Below, one piece after another: positions 54,691 through 61,991 of a DNA stretch of 64,000 nucleotides. The notes below the pieces were generated by a model. That model was not told the origin of the DNA and did not search any database. It was given only the letters and a program-made list of their open reading frames with translations. Each line of letters opens with the position of its first letter. The first letter of the stretch is position 1. This DNA is from Actinoplanes sp. KI2. GTDB lineage: Bacteria > Actinomycetota > Actinomycetes > Mycobacteriales > Micromonosporaceae. Made by a program: the position numbers and the translations under genes. The DNA lies in NCBI RefSeq assembly GCF_025630775.1, contig NZ_JAOSZE010000008.1, positions 124,001 through 188,000 of the forward strand, read 5' to 3'.

Positions 54691-55117
54691 CGAACGCGGG
54701 GGTGCGGCCGCGGGCCAGTTCGCCGCCGAACCACAGGCCGAAGCCGGAGATGGCCAACGCCAGCAGCTCGAGCAGGAGCAGCCCGACGCCGGCGGCCCGG
54801 TCGTGGGCGCCCACCCGGACCATGAGGATCACGGCGAAGAGCACGAGGACGCCCATGTTGAGCAGGACGCGCAGCACGCCGATACGCCTGGCGAGCGGTC
54901 GGCGGACGAAGGCGAGGTCGATCGCGCCCGCCAGCATGGCGAGGAATCCGCCCGCCAGCCCGGCCACGATGTTCCAGTACGCCAGCGCTCCCAGCATCCC
55001 CGGCCCGTCGAGAAGCCGGCCGACGTCGAAGATGACGGCCATCGTGAACAGTCCCAGCGGAAACATCACCAGGATGGGTTGCACCGCTTGACCTGCGATG
55101 TTCAGGCGGCTCTCCAT
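54659..55117 (-). CDS. DUF2231-type four-TM membrane protein
   Basis: 152-residue membrane protein with four helices (about 12-30, 43-65, 80-100, 112-132), of the DUF2231 type, function unknown. ATG start. Its 3' end has been tandemly duplicated. Confidence 0.8.
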   Translation of the reverse strand: MESRLNIAGQAVQPILVMFPLGLFTMAVIFDVGRLLDGPGMLGALAYWNIVAGLAGGFLAMLAGAIDLAFVRRPLARRIGVLRVLLNMGVLVLFAVILMVRVGAHDRAAGVGLLLLELLALAISGFGLWFGGELARGRTPAFAKAAAGHRGY

Positions 55118-55257
55118 GCGGTCATCGCCCTTCCTACCTGCGTAAATCGTAGGTTCGTCGTGGCATCCGTGTGAGGCCTACCCGGTGCATACGTCAATGA
55201 AACGCCGCAGATGGGCAGGAGTGACGCGAGTCAACCCGAGCCTGATCGGCTTGTACG

Positions 55258-55279
55258 CAATCTGCAACATGGCAGATTG
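55258..55279 (+). promoter_or_regulatory. Palindromic operator candidate, copy A
   Basis: caatctgc-aacatg-gcagattg, a perfect 8-bp inverted repeat with a 6-bp spacer, preceded by ttgtac (-35-like). It recurs in the same relative place before the second DUF6232 gene. Confidence 0.55.
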
Positions 55280-55350
55280 AGTAGTAGCGGACAGCCGGGT
55301 GGCGTGCTCTACTTGAAGCAGCAAGGGCGGAGTTGAAAAGGGAGACACCG

Positions 55351-55382
55351 CAACGGCACCCGGCGGCAACCGGGTGCCGTTG
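55351..55382 (+). ncRNA. Structured leader hairpin, copy A
   Basis: 13-bp perfect stem (caacggcacccgg / ccgggtgccgttg) with a cggcaa loop, about 120 bases before the DUF6232 start. It is conserved in the second DUF6232 leader with a compensatory base-pair change, so selection acts on structure. Function could be attenuation or a binding site. Confidence 0.6.
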
Positions 55383-55501
55383 TCACCTCTAAAGCTCCGT
55401 CGAGAAGCAAGATCAGCGACGAGCGAGGCGGGGAATTCTCTCTGCGCCCATGGTGGCTCGCATTTCCCTGGCTCGCAAGGAGTCGGGGGAGGGAGTTCGC
55501 C

Positions 55502-55945
55502 ATGCGCATCTATTACCGTGGCCCTGACGTCGTCGTGACCAGCGAACTCTTCATTGTCCGGCGCGGTTCGCCGCCCGGCCGGTTCGCGATCCGCGACCTG
55601 CGCGATGTCGGCATCGCATCGGGTCACCCGGAAGGTCTACCCCTCTGGGGCATCGTTGCTCCCGCCGCCGCGGCCGCTCTGGTCGCGGCGGTTGCCGTCT
55701 CGGCGGCCGGTGGCGTGCTGGTCGGCGTCGTCATCGTCGTCTCCGCGGCGGGGGCCGGCCTGGCCTGCGCGGTGATCCAGCAGCACCGTCCGCGCCGCTG
55801 GGAGCTGCGGGCGACCTGCCGCGAGCATCCGGTCAGCCTGTACGTCACGACCGACGCTCGCGTCTTTCACCAGGTCAGCCGGGCTCTCCGGCGGGCCATC
55901 GAGAACGATCGTCTGCGCTGGGCGGACGATGCCACGGCGGCGTGA
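55502..55945 (+). CDS. DUF6232-family membrane protein (paralogue 1)
   Basis: 147 residues starting MRIYYRGPDVVVTSELF. Two hydrophobic helices in the middle (about 49-88) separate an N-terminal ~45-residue beta-rich part from a C-terminal ~55-residue domain (VFHQVSRALRRAIENDRLRW). Family function unknown. Strong purine-rich ribosome-binding site (gggggaggga) and a long conserved leader. Paralogous to the gene 320 bases downstream. Confidence 0.82.
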   Translation: MRIYYRGPDVVVTSELFIVRRGSPPGRFAIRDLRDVGIASGHPEGLPLWGIVAPAAAAALVAAVAVSAAGGVLVGVVIVVSAAGAGLACAVIQQHRPRRWELRATCREHPVSLYVTTDARVFHQVSRALRRAIENDRLRWADDATAA

Positions 55946-56025
55946 CGCGCGAGATGTGCCACGTCGCGGCCACCGCATCGACACTGACCTGCGAAAGTAT
56001 CGGCTCGGCGGCACTAGCTTGTGCG

Positions 56026-56047
56026 CAGTCTGCCAGATAGCAGGTTG
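56026..56047 (+). promoter_or_regulatory. Palindromic operator candidate, copy B
   Basis: cagtctgc-cagata-gcaggttg; same arrangement as copy A with six of eight arm bases paired, preceded by ttgtgc. Confidence 0.45.
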
Positions 56048-56126
56048 AACTGTAGCGGAGAGACTGGTGGCCATGCTCTACTCGTCTTACGACAGTCCGG
56101 AGGGCGGAGTTCGAGGGGAGAGTTAG

Positions 56127-56156
56127 AACGGCATCTGGCGGCAACCAGGTGCCGTT
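56127..56156 (+). ncRNA. Structured leader hairpin, copy B
   Basis: 12-bp stem (aacggcatctgg / ccaggtgccgtt, one G-U) with the same cggcaa loop as copy A. Relative to copy A one C-G pair has become T-A and one C-G has become T-G. About 45 bases further on both leaders share ggaattctctctg. Confidence 0.6.
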
Positions 56157-56266
56157 TCCCCCGGCACGAATGCCTGCCCGTCAAGCGAGGTAGGAATTCT
56201 CTCTGAGTCGCGTCCGCGGCCTTTCCCTTCCTCGCGGCACCCAACGGGAACAGGGGGAAGCCGGAA

Positions 56267-56695
56267 ATGCGCACCTACTATCGCGGACCCGACGCGGTCA
56301 TCACCGACACCCACTTCGTCTGGCAGAGCCCGTCCGTGCGGATTTTCGCGATCGACGACTTGGACGACGTCCGTCTGGAGCGCGTGGTGGCCGGTGGTCC
56401 GTCCGGGGTGGAGTTCTCCCTCGGGCTCGGCCTGCTCATTCTGGCCATCGCGGCCGGCCTCAAGTTCGGCGTGCCGGCGGCGCTGCCCCTCGTCGCGGCG
56501 CTGGCGGTCGTGGTCCTGATTGCACTGCGGCGGCGGGGTCGGCACGCCTGGGAAATACGGGCGCGCTACCGCGCCCAGGAAGTGACGATCTACACCTCGC
56601 CGGACCCGCGCGTCTTCAACCAGGTGACCAGGGCGCTGCGGCGCACGATCGAGCGACGCCGGCTCCGGCCTTCCTACGACCTCGCCGCCGGTTAG
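56267..56695 (+). CDS. DUF6232-family membrane protein (paralogue 2)
   Basis: 142 residues starting MRTYYRGPDAVITDTHFVW, with two central helices (about 52-85) and the same C-terminal pattern (VFNQVTRALRRTIERRRLR) as paralogue 1. Ribosome-binding site agggggaag before the ATG. Function unknown. The gene pair plus leaders look like a local duplication. Confidence 0.82.
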   Translation: MRTYYRGPDAVITDTHFVWQSPSVRIFAIDDLDDVRLERVVAGGPSGVEFSLGLGLLILAIAAGLKFGVPAALPLVAALAVVVLIALRRRGRHAWEIRARYRAQEVTIYTSPDPRVFNQVTRALRRTIERRRLRPSYDLAAG

Positions 56696-56908
56696 AAGAC
56701 CCTCATTCACCAGGGAGAACAGCCACTCGTCAAGATCCGAACGCGCAATGTCGGTATCAAGTTTTCTTGAACTGCCGTATGTGGATTTCCCATCTGGTAC
56801 GACGGTAAGTAAGCTAGCGCGCGACCTCGCTGGGTGCTTCCTGGCATCCAGCGATGTTGCAGCTTACGTGTCGGCCACCATCCCATCGTCTCGACGCTGA
56901 AGGACCTC

Positions 56909-57832
56909 ATGGCTGAGGGTGACTCGCCCACCGTTGCGCGACGTCGCGTGCGCATGGCGCTGCGCGAGGCCCGTGAGGCTGCCGGGTTCACCCAGGCCGA
57001 GGTCGCCGAGGAGATGGAGTGGAGCCTCAGCAAGGTCATCCGGATCGAGAACGGCGACGTGAGCATCGCGCCGAACGATCTGAAACCGTTGCTGGCCTAC
57101 CTCCAGGTGAGGGACAGAGCCCGCATCGCGACGTTGGTCGAGGATGCCAAGGTAGCGCGTACTCGACAGCGCCAGGCCTGGTATCAGACGACCGAGTATC
57201 GCGAACATCTGACCGATCCGCTGCGCAAGCTGATCGAGTTCGAGGCCGAGGCCACCTTCATCCACTACTATTCGGTTTTCCACGTTCCGGGGCCGCTGCA
57301 GGTACTGCCCTATTCCACCGCGCTCATGGAAACGTGGAGTGAAGAAGTCGAGCCCGAGCAGATTAAGTTCCGTCTGGCGGCACGCAAACTGCGGCGCGAC
57401 GGGATGATCGCCCGGGCCGGCTCGCTGAGGGTCACGGCCCTGCTCGACGAGTCGGTCTTCCGCCGGCCGGTCGGTGGCTCCGCGGTCCTGAAGTCGCAGC
57501 TGGAAGAGCTGTTACGGCTGAGCGAGCTCGGGCTGTTGCGAGTCCGCGTGATCCGGTTCGATGCGGACCTGCCGATGTCGTACAACGCGGGGTTCGACAT
57601 CCTCTTCCTCGGAGCCGACGGCGACGTGTCCAGCGCGGTGATGTATCGCGAGACCGGTGTCACCGACGAAATTCTCGAGGACGTCGCGATCGGAAAGGCG
57701 AACGCTACCGGCCCGCCGCCCCCGGGACCGGTCGCGCGCCATTATGATCGTTATCAGAAGCTCTGGAACGCAGCCGACAGTGAAGATGACACGATCGCCT
57801 TTATCGAGAGGCGGATTCGCGACCTGGGATGA
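56909..57832 (+). CDS. XRE-family regulator with DUF5753 domain
   Basis: 307-residue regulator. N-terminal HTH (about residues 12-68: REAREAAGFTQAEVAEEMEW, SLSKVIRIENG) and C-terminal DUF5753 domain (QAWYQTTEYREHL, VLPYSTALMETW). This is the WhiJ-like type that pairs with DUF397 proteins in actinomycetes to control development. ATG start with aagga five bases upstream. Directly followed by three DUF397 genes. Confidence 0.9.
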   Translation: MAEGDSPTVARRRVRMALREAREAAGFTQAEVAEEMEWSLSKVIRIENGDVSIAPNDLKPLLAYLQVRDRARIATLVEDAKVARTRQRQAWYQTTEYREHLTDPLRKLIEFEAEATFIHYYSVFHVPGPLQVLPYSTALMETWSEEVEPEQIKFRLAARKLRRDGMIARAGSLRVTALLDESVFRRPVGGSAVLKSQLEELLRLSELGLLRVRVIRFDADLPMSYNAGFDILFLGADGDVSSAVMYRETGVTDEILEDVAIGKANATGPPPPGPVARHYDRYQKLWNAADSEDDTIAFIERRIRDLG

Positions 57833-57918
57833 CCAGAAAGTCGTCCCGTAACTATTCCAGAGATGCCAGGTTCTAACACTCGATAGCACCGCCGACTCGG
57901 AAGGTCAGGCTTTCCAAA

Positions 57919-58110
57919 GTGAAGATCAACACCACGCCTCAGTGGCAGAAGAGCAGCTACTGCGGCACTAATGCTTGTGTCGAGGTCGCGCAGACCTCGG
58001 ATGCCATCCTTATCCGTGACAGCAAGAACCCGCAGGCCGCGCCGCTGGCGTTCACGACCGACGAGTGGACAGCCTTCATCAAGGGCGTCAAAGCGGGCGA
58101 ATTTAACTAA
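57919..58110 (+). CDS. DUF397-domain protein 1
   Basis: 63 residues. Family hallmark WQKSSYCGTNACVEVAQ at the N-terminus and EWTAFIKGVKAGEF at the end. DUF397 proteins act as small partners of WhiJ/XRE-DUF5753 regulators. GTG start. Has less GC-rich codon choice than its neighbours. Confidence 0.88.
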   Translation: MKINTTPQWQKSSYCGTNACVEVAQTSDAILIRDSKNPQAAPLAFTTDEWTAFIKGVKAGEFN

Positions 58111-58122
58111 ACGTTATTTTTC

Positions 58123-58167
58123 GGTCCGCGCGTCGGTTCGAGCCCCGGCCCGTCCGGCTCGCGGACC
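58123..58167 (+). terminator. Possible terminator/structured region after DUF397-1
   Basis: ggtccgcg and cgcggacc pair across a 29-base loop that contains cgagcc/ggctcg. A tract of Ts (ttattttt) lies upstream, not downstream, so the terminator call is weak. Confidence 0.35.
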
Positions 58168-58329
58168 ACATTTGACAGGCGCCGGGCGCGTGCCCGTCCG
58201 GTGCTTGAAAGAATATTGATGGCGGATATTTCCACCAAAGGTGACCTATAGGCCGCCATGTTGGTGTGCCATCCTCCGGTTCACTCACGTGAGTGCTCCG
58301 TCGAGGTGTCCTTCATCCCTTACCGTGGA

Positions 58330-58539
58330 GTGCGTTGGTCCTCTCACGGAGGGTTTCGCGATGGGCCGGTCCGCATCGGGGCCTCAGCGGCTCGAGAGCA
58401 ATTTTGCGGAGACAGCTCGTGCGTCGAGGTCGCCAAGGTCGACGGCCGGATCCGGATCAGCAACTCGAGGACGCACGCCGTCGTGCCGCGCTCTTCCGCG
58501 GTCGGACGGGCGGCGTTCACCGAGTGGATCACGGCTTGA
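58330..58539 (+). CDS. DUF397-domain protein 2
   Basis: About 69 residues. Contains FCGDSSCVEVAKVDGRIRI, the DUF397 core, and ends AAFTEWITA. The N-terminus is unusual (VRWSSHGGFRDG); GTG 58330 gives a family-like VRW start, but an ATG at 58258 is also in frame. Start uncertain. Confidence 0.6.
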   Translation: MRWSSHGGFRDGPVRIGASAAREQFCGDSSCVEVAKVDGRIRISNSRTHAVVPRSSAVGRAAFTEWITA

Positions 58540-58604
58540 GGCACAGTGACCACACCGCTCCAGGTGCGCGCGAGCAATCGCGAGGGGAAAGCGGAGGCAG
58601 GAAG

Positions 58605-58790
58605 ATGGACAAGGTCAACGAGGTCGAATGGCGGAGGGCTTGCGGCAATGCGGCCTGCGTCGAGGTGGCCAAGGTCGACGAGGACGTTCTGGTGCGCGAC
58701 TCGAAGGACCCCGACGTGGTGCTGCGGTTCACCGATCAGGAGTGGGTGTCCTTCGTCGAGGGCGTCAAGGCCGGCAAGTTCCGGTTCTGA
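58605..58790 (+). CDS. DUF397-domain protein 3
   Basis: 61 residues, MDKVNEVEWRRACGNAACVE followed by VAKVDEDVLVRDSKDPDV; ends in VEGVKAGKFRF like copy 1. ATG with ggagg about seven bases upstream. Third DUF397 gene in 900 bases. Confidence 0.88.
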   Translation: MDKVNEVEWRRACGNAACVEVAKVDEDVLVRDSKDPDVVLRFTDQEWVSFVEGVKAGKFRF

Positions 58791-58847
58791 GCCGTTCATC
58801 ATTCGCCAGGCTCCCGCTTACCGGGAGTCGCCTCGGGCCGAGCGGGG

Positions 58848-58853
58848 CATACT
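58848..58853 (+). promoter_or_regulatory. -10 box of a leaderless gene
   Basis: catact seven bases before the GTG of the DUF6226 gene. Confidence 0.4.
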
Positions 58854-58860
58854 GGCGCAG

Positions 58861-59391
58861 GTGAGGGGAACCCCGCACGCCACCGATACCGGGCGCTTCG
58901 CGGTCTTGCACGACGCGGCCGAGTCGATGCTCGACGATCTGCACGAGCGCTTCATGGTGGAACGGCGGGAAAGCAAGGAGCTGCTCGGGGCCGAGGAGGC
59001 CCTGGTGCGGATGGTGCGGCTGATGCCGCGTACGCCCGCGGCGGGCCCGCTCGCCGTCGCGTTCACCGACTTCCCGGGGCTGATGGTGCGCCTCGGCCGA
59101 TGGTGGGCCGAGGCGCTGCCGGCCTGCGGGTGCGACGAGTGCGGCGAGGACCCGGCCGAGCTGATCAGGGTCCTGCGTGACCAGGTCTCGGCACTGATCG
59201 AGGGCGGGCTGTGGGAGCGGGTGCGGCGCGGGGTCGGCGGCTCGTGGTTCGAGACCCGGCTGATCGGCGTCGAGTTCAGTGCGCGGCGCGAGGGGCCGCT
59301 GACCAGCCGCGACGCGCGGGACGCCCGCCGGTGCGGGTTCGCCGCGCCGGTGCAGTGGGCGCCCTGGCCGTCCAGGCCCCACGAAGCTTGA
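58861..59391 (+). CDS. DUF6226-family protein
   Basis: 176-residue soluble protein with a CGCDECGEDP cysteine motif (about residues 97-106) that may bind metal, and a helical N-terminal half (HDAAESMLDDLHERFMVERR). Function unknown. GTG start, probably leaderless. Its last codons lie in a tandem repeat shared with the convergent gene. Confidence 0.75.
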   Translation: MRGTPHATDTGRFAVLHDAAESMLDDLHERFMVERRESKELLGAEEALVRMVRLMPRTPAAGPLAVAFTDFPGLMVRLGRWWAEALPACGCDECGEDPAELIRVLRDQVSALIEGGLWERVRRGVGGSWFETRLIGVEFSARREGPLTSRDARDARRCGFAAPVQWAPWPSRPHEA

Positions 59392-59515
59392 CCGCGGCGG
59401 CCGTTCAGACCCCAGAAAGTTTGACCGCGGCGGCCGTTCAGACCCCAGAAAAGTTTGACCGCGGCGGGGCATTGGGCGCCCTGCCGGTCAGGCCCCGAGA
59501 AGCTTGACCGCGGCG
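59373..59515. repeat. 33-bp tandem repeat spanning two convergent gene ends
   Basis: Copies begin at 59373, 59406, 59439 (period 33) and 59489 (longer unit). The first holds the end of the DUF6226 gene, the last holds the minus-strand end of the reductase gene (AVKLLGA-stop). Core in every copy: gaccgcggcg. Confidence 0.88.
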
Positions 59516-60606
59516 CGGATGCCGCGCCGGTCGATCACGTCCGCCATGGCCAGCTGACCGCGGCAGAACATCTCGAACGCCCGCCAGCCGACCGGGGTGG
59601 CCATCGCCGCGTGGATCAGCATGGGCCGCTTCGCGAAGACGGCGAGCAGGCGGCGGCCCACGGACATCTCGGGCGCGAGCTCGGCGGCGACCTGCCGCTC
59701 GTACGCCGCCAGGTCACCGGCCGCGGCCGCGGCGCCGGCCCAGGAGCCGGACCGCAGCGCGTAGCTGATGCCCTCGCGGGTCCACGGCTCGAGCAGGCCG
59801 CCCGCGTCCCCGGCCACGATCACCCGGCCGCGGCGCAGCGGCGAGTCGGTGCGGCGGCAGCGGGTGAGGTGGCCCGAGTCGCGCACCACCGTGCGGTCGG
59901 TCAGGCCGAGCCGGCACACGAAGTCGCGCAGGTACCGCTTCGTCTCGGCGCCGTGCCCCTTCGTCATGATCACGCCGACCGTGAGCTGGTCGTCCTTGGG
60001 GAAGACCCAGCCGTACGAGCCGGGGAACGGGCCCCAGTCGAGCAGCACCCGGCCCCGCCAGGCGTGCCGATCGGCCTCGGTGGCCGCCAGCTCCACCTCG
60101 AGCCCGAGATCCTCCTGGTCGAAGGTGACGCCGACGTGGCGCGAGCTGACCCCGGCCGAGCCATCGGCGCCGATCACCGACCTGGCGACGATCGTCTCGC
60201 GGTCGGCCAGCGTGATCGTCGCCGCGTCGTCGTCCTGGGCGATCGCGCGGACCTGGCACTCCTGGCGCACCGTGGCGCCGGCCTTGAGCGTCGCCTCGTA
60301 CCAGGCGTGGTCGAAATCGTCGCGGCGGACCATGGTGAGCAGCGGGCCGCCGCGAGCACGGCGGGTGAAGCTGCGGCGGCCACCGCGGGTGAAGGTGACC
60401 GCGTCGATCGTGTCCCGCCCGGGCACCGCGGCGAGGTGGGACTCGGCGAGCCGCAGGGACGTCCCGATCAAGCCGCCGCCGCAGGTCTTGTAGCGCGGAT
60501 GGGTGGCGCGCTCCAGCACGATCGTGCGCGCGCCGGCGGAGGCCGCGGCGTGCGCGGCGGCCAGCCCTGCGGGGCCGGCTCCGACCACGGCGACATCCCA
60601 GATCAC
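59488..60606 (-). CDS. Geranylgeranyl-reductase-family FAD oxidoreductase
   Basis: 372-residue flavoprotein. FAD-binding GxGxxG motif VAVVGAGPAGLAAAHAAA at the N-terminus, TCGGGLIG typical of geranylgeranyl reductases, and the GDAAGLLEP-like segment AGDAGGLLEPWTREGISYAL (about residue 270). Possibly reduces isoprenoid chains such as menaquinone tails. GTG start seven bases after TACACT on the minus strand, so probably leaderless. Divergent from a TetR gene. Confidence 0.87.
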   Translation of the reverse strand: MIWDVAVVGAGPAGLAAAHAAASAGARTIVLERATHPRYKTCGGGLIGTSLRLAESHLAAVPGRDTIDAVTFTRGGRRSFTRRARGGPLLTMVRRDDFDHAWYEATLKAGATVRQECQVRAIAQDDDAATITLADRETIVARSVIGADGSAGVSSRHVGVTFDQEDLGLEVELAATEADRHAWRGRVLLDWGPFPGSYGWVFPKDDQLTVGVIMTKGHGAETKRYLRDFVCRLGLTDRTVVRDSGHLTRCRRTDSPLRRGRVIVAGDAGGLLEPWTREGISYALRSGSWAGAAAAAGDLAAYERQVAAELAPEMSVGRRLLAVFAKRPMLIHAAMATPVGWRAFEMFCRGQLAMADVIDRRGIRAAVKLLGA

Positions 60607-60613
60607 GAGCGGG

Positions 60614-60619
60614 AGTGTA
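60614..60619 (-). promoter_or_regulatory. -10 box of the reductase gene
   Basis: tacact on the minus strand, seven bases before the GTG. Confidence 0.45.
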
Positions 60620-60632
60620 GCCGGGGCGCGTT

Positions 60633-60648
60633 GCGTACGATCGTACGC
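60633..60648 (+). promoter_or_regulatory. Perfect 16-bp palindrome, TetR operator candidate
   Basis: gcgtacgatcgtacgc is a perfect palindrome ending immediately before the ATG of the TetR gene. It contains tacgat (60636-60641), a -10 box seven bases before that ATG. The divergent reductase start is 27 bases away, so a repressor bound here could control both genes. Confidence 0.7.
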
Positions 60649-61233
60649 ATGACCCTTCCCGTGGCCCGGTCGCCGCGTCGCTACGATCCCGAACGCAAGA
60701 GCCGGATCGTCGACGCGGCCATCGACGTCGTCGCCCGGTACGGCGTGGCCGGGACCACGATGCGCCGGATCGCGGCCGAGGCCGACGTGCCGCTCGGCTC
60801 CCTCACGTACCACTTCGCGGGTCTGGACGACCTGCTCGCGCAGGCCTTTCAGCGGCATGCCGAGCGGATGTCGCCGCTCTACGAGGCGCATTTCCACGGC
60901 GTACGGGATCGGGAAGGTTTTATCGACGCCGTCACCGACCTGATCCACGGCGACGCGGGGGCGGACCCGGGGGAGTGGGCCGTGGCGTACGAGCTGTATC
61001 TGGCCGCGCTGCGCGACCCTAGGCTCCGGACCGTGACCGAGGCCTGGATGCGCCGGTCACGCGCGGTGCTGGAGCGTTTCGTGGATCCGGTGACGGCCCG
61101 CGGCGTCGACGCGATGATCGAGGGGATGGTCATGCACCTCACCCTCTCCACCGCCACCTTCGACCGCGCCGACACGCGCGCTATCGTCGCCCGGCTGCTG
61201 GCGGACACCGACGGTCCCGCTCTGCCCCGGTAG
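60649..61233 (+). CDS. TetR-family regulator
   Basis: 194 residues. The HTH (IVDAAIDVVARYGVAGTTMR, RIAAEADVPLGSLTYHFAG) is at about residues 20-65. Divergent from the reductase. ATG start, leaderless arrangement, with the palindrome directly upstream suggesting autoregulation. Convergent with the HAD gene. Confidence 0.9.
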   Translation: MTLPVARSPRRYDPERKSRIVDAAIDVVARYGVAGTTMRRIAAEADVPLGSLTYHFAGLDDLLAQAFQRHAERMSPLYEAHFHGVRDREGFIDAVTDLIHGDAGADPGEWAVAYELYLAALRDPRLRTVTEAWMRRSRAVLERFVDPVTARGVDAMIEGMVMHLTLSTATFDRADTRAIVARLLADTDGPALPR

Positions 61234-61289
61234 GCATCGAGAGGGTCATGCGGTTTCAGTCACGATGGATGCTGCTGGCGCGGAACCCT

Positions 61290-61991
61290 CTAGGTCAGCA
61301 GGGCGACGGCGGCGGCCAGGTCGTCGACCACGGCGGTGGCCGCGGGCTCGTCCGGAGCATCCGCGTACTCGCCGGTGCGGACCCGGATCGAGCGTGCGCC
61401 CAGGACGTCCGCGATCGCCACGTCCTTGCCGGGCCGGTCGCCGATCATGACGAGATCCTCCGGAGCGACGCCGAGGAGCCCGGCGGCGTGCTGCAGGCCG
61501 CCCGGGTGCGGCTTGCGGGCGGCGCGGCCGCCCAGCTCGTCGGTGATGACCACGGCGGTGAACCAGTCGGCCAGTCCGGTGGCGGCCAGCTTGGCCCGCT
61601 GGATCAGCGGGTTGCCGTCGGTCAGGCAGGCCAGCGGGTACCGCTCGCGCAGCCGCGCGAGCGCCGCCGTCACGCCCGGGTAGTGGGGCAGGCGCTTCGG
61701 CTGGTACGCGGTAAACGCCGCGACCAGGCCCGGAACCAGCTCGCCGGCCCGGTCGGGCGCCAGGCCGTAGGCGGCCAGCGCCCGGTCGATGGTGCCGCCC
61801 CGGTCGGACCCGGCGATCAGCTGGCGGCGGACCGCGCGGGCCAGCCGGATCGGGTCGAGTCCGACCGCGGCGCCGGCGCGGCCCACCGCTCGGGCCGCGC
61901 CGTACAGGTACGCGGCCTGCGGATAGAGCGTGTCGTCGAGATCGAGGACGACGGCGGCCGGTGGACGGCCGAGCTCGGTCAGATCGCCCAT
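61290..61991 (-). CDS. HAD-superfamily hydrolase
   Basis: 233-residue phosphatase-like protein. Motif I VLDLDDTLYP (about residue 14), motif II LTDGNP, lysine in RKPHPGGLQ and motif IV MIGDRPGKDVAIA are present. It may dephosphorylate a sugar phosphate. ATG 61991 overlaps the end of the upstream ATP-grasp/epimerase gene by 13 bases, so the two are coupled and probably act in one pathway. Confidence 0.88.
   Translation of the reverse strand: MGDLTELGRPPAAVVLDLDDTLYPQAAYLYGAARAVGRAGAAVGLDPIRLARAVRRQLIAGSDRGGTIDRALAAYGLAPDRAGELVPGLVAAFTAYQPKRLPHYPGVTAALARLRERYPLACLTDGNPLIQRAKLAATGLADWFTAVVITDELGGRAARKPHPGGLQHAAGLLGVAPEDLVMIGDRPGKDVAIADVLGARSIRVRTGEYADAPDEPAATAVVDDLAAAVALLT

Noticed and set aside
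58123..58170. Possible tRNA (ggttcgagcc looks like a T-loop and ggacca resembles an acceptor end)
   Set aside because: No D arm or anticodon arm can be fitted in the preceding sequence; the pairing is a simple inverted repeat.
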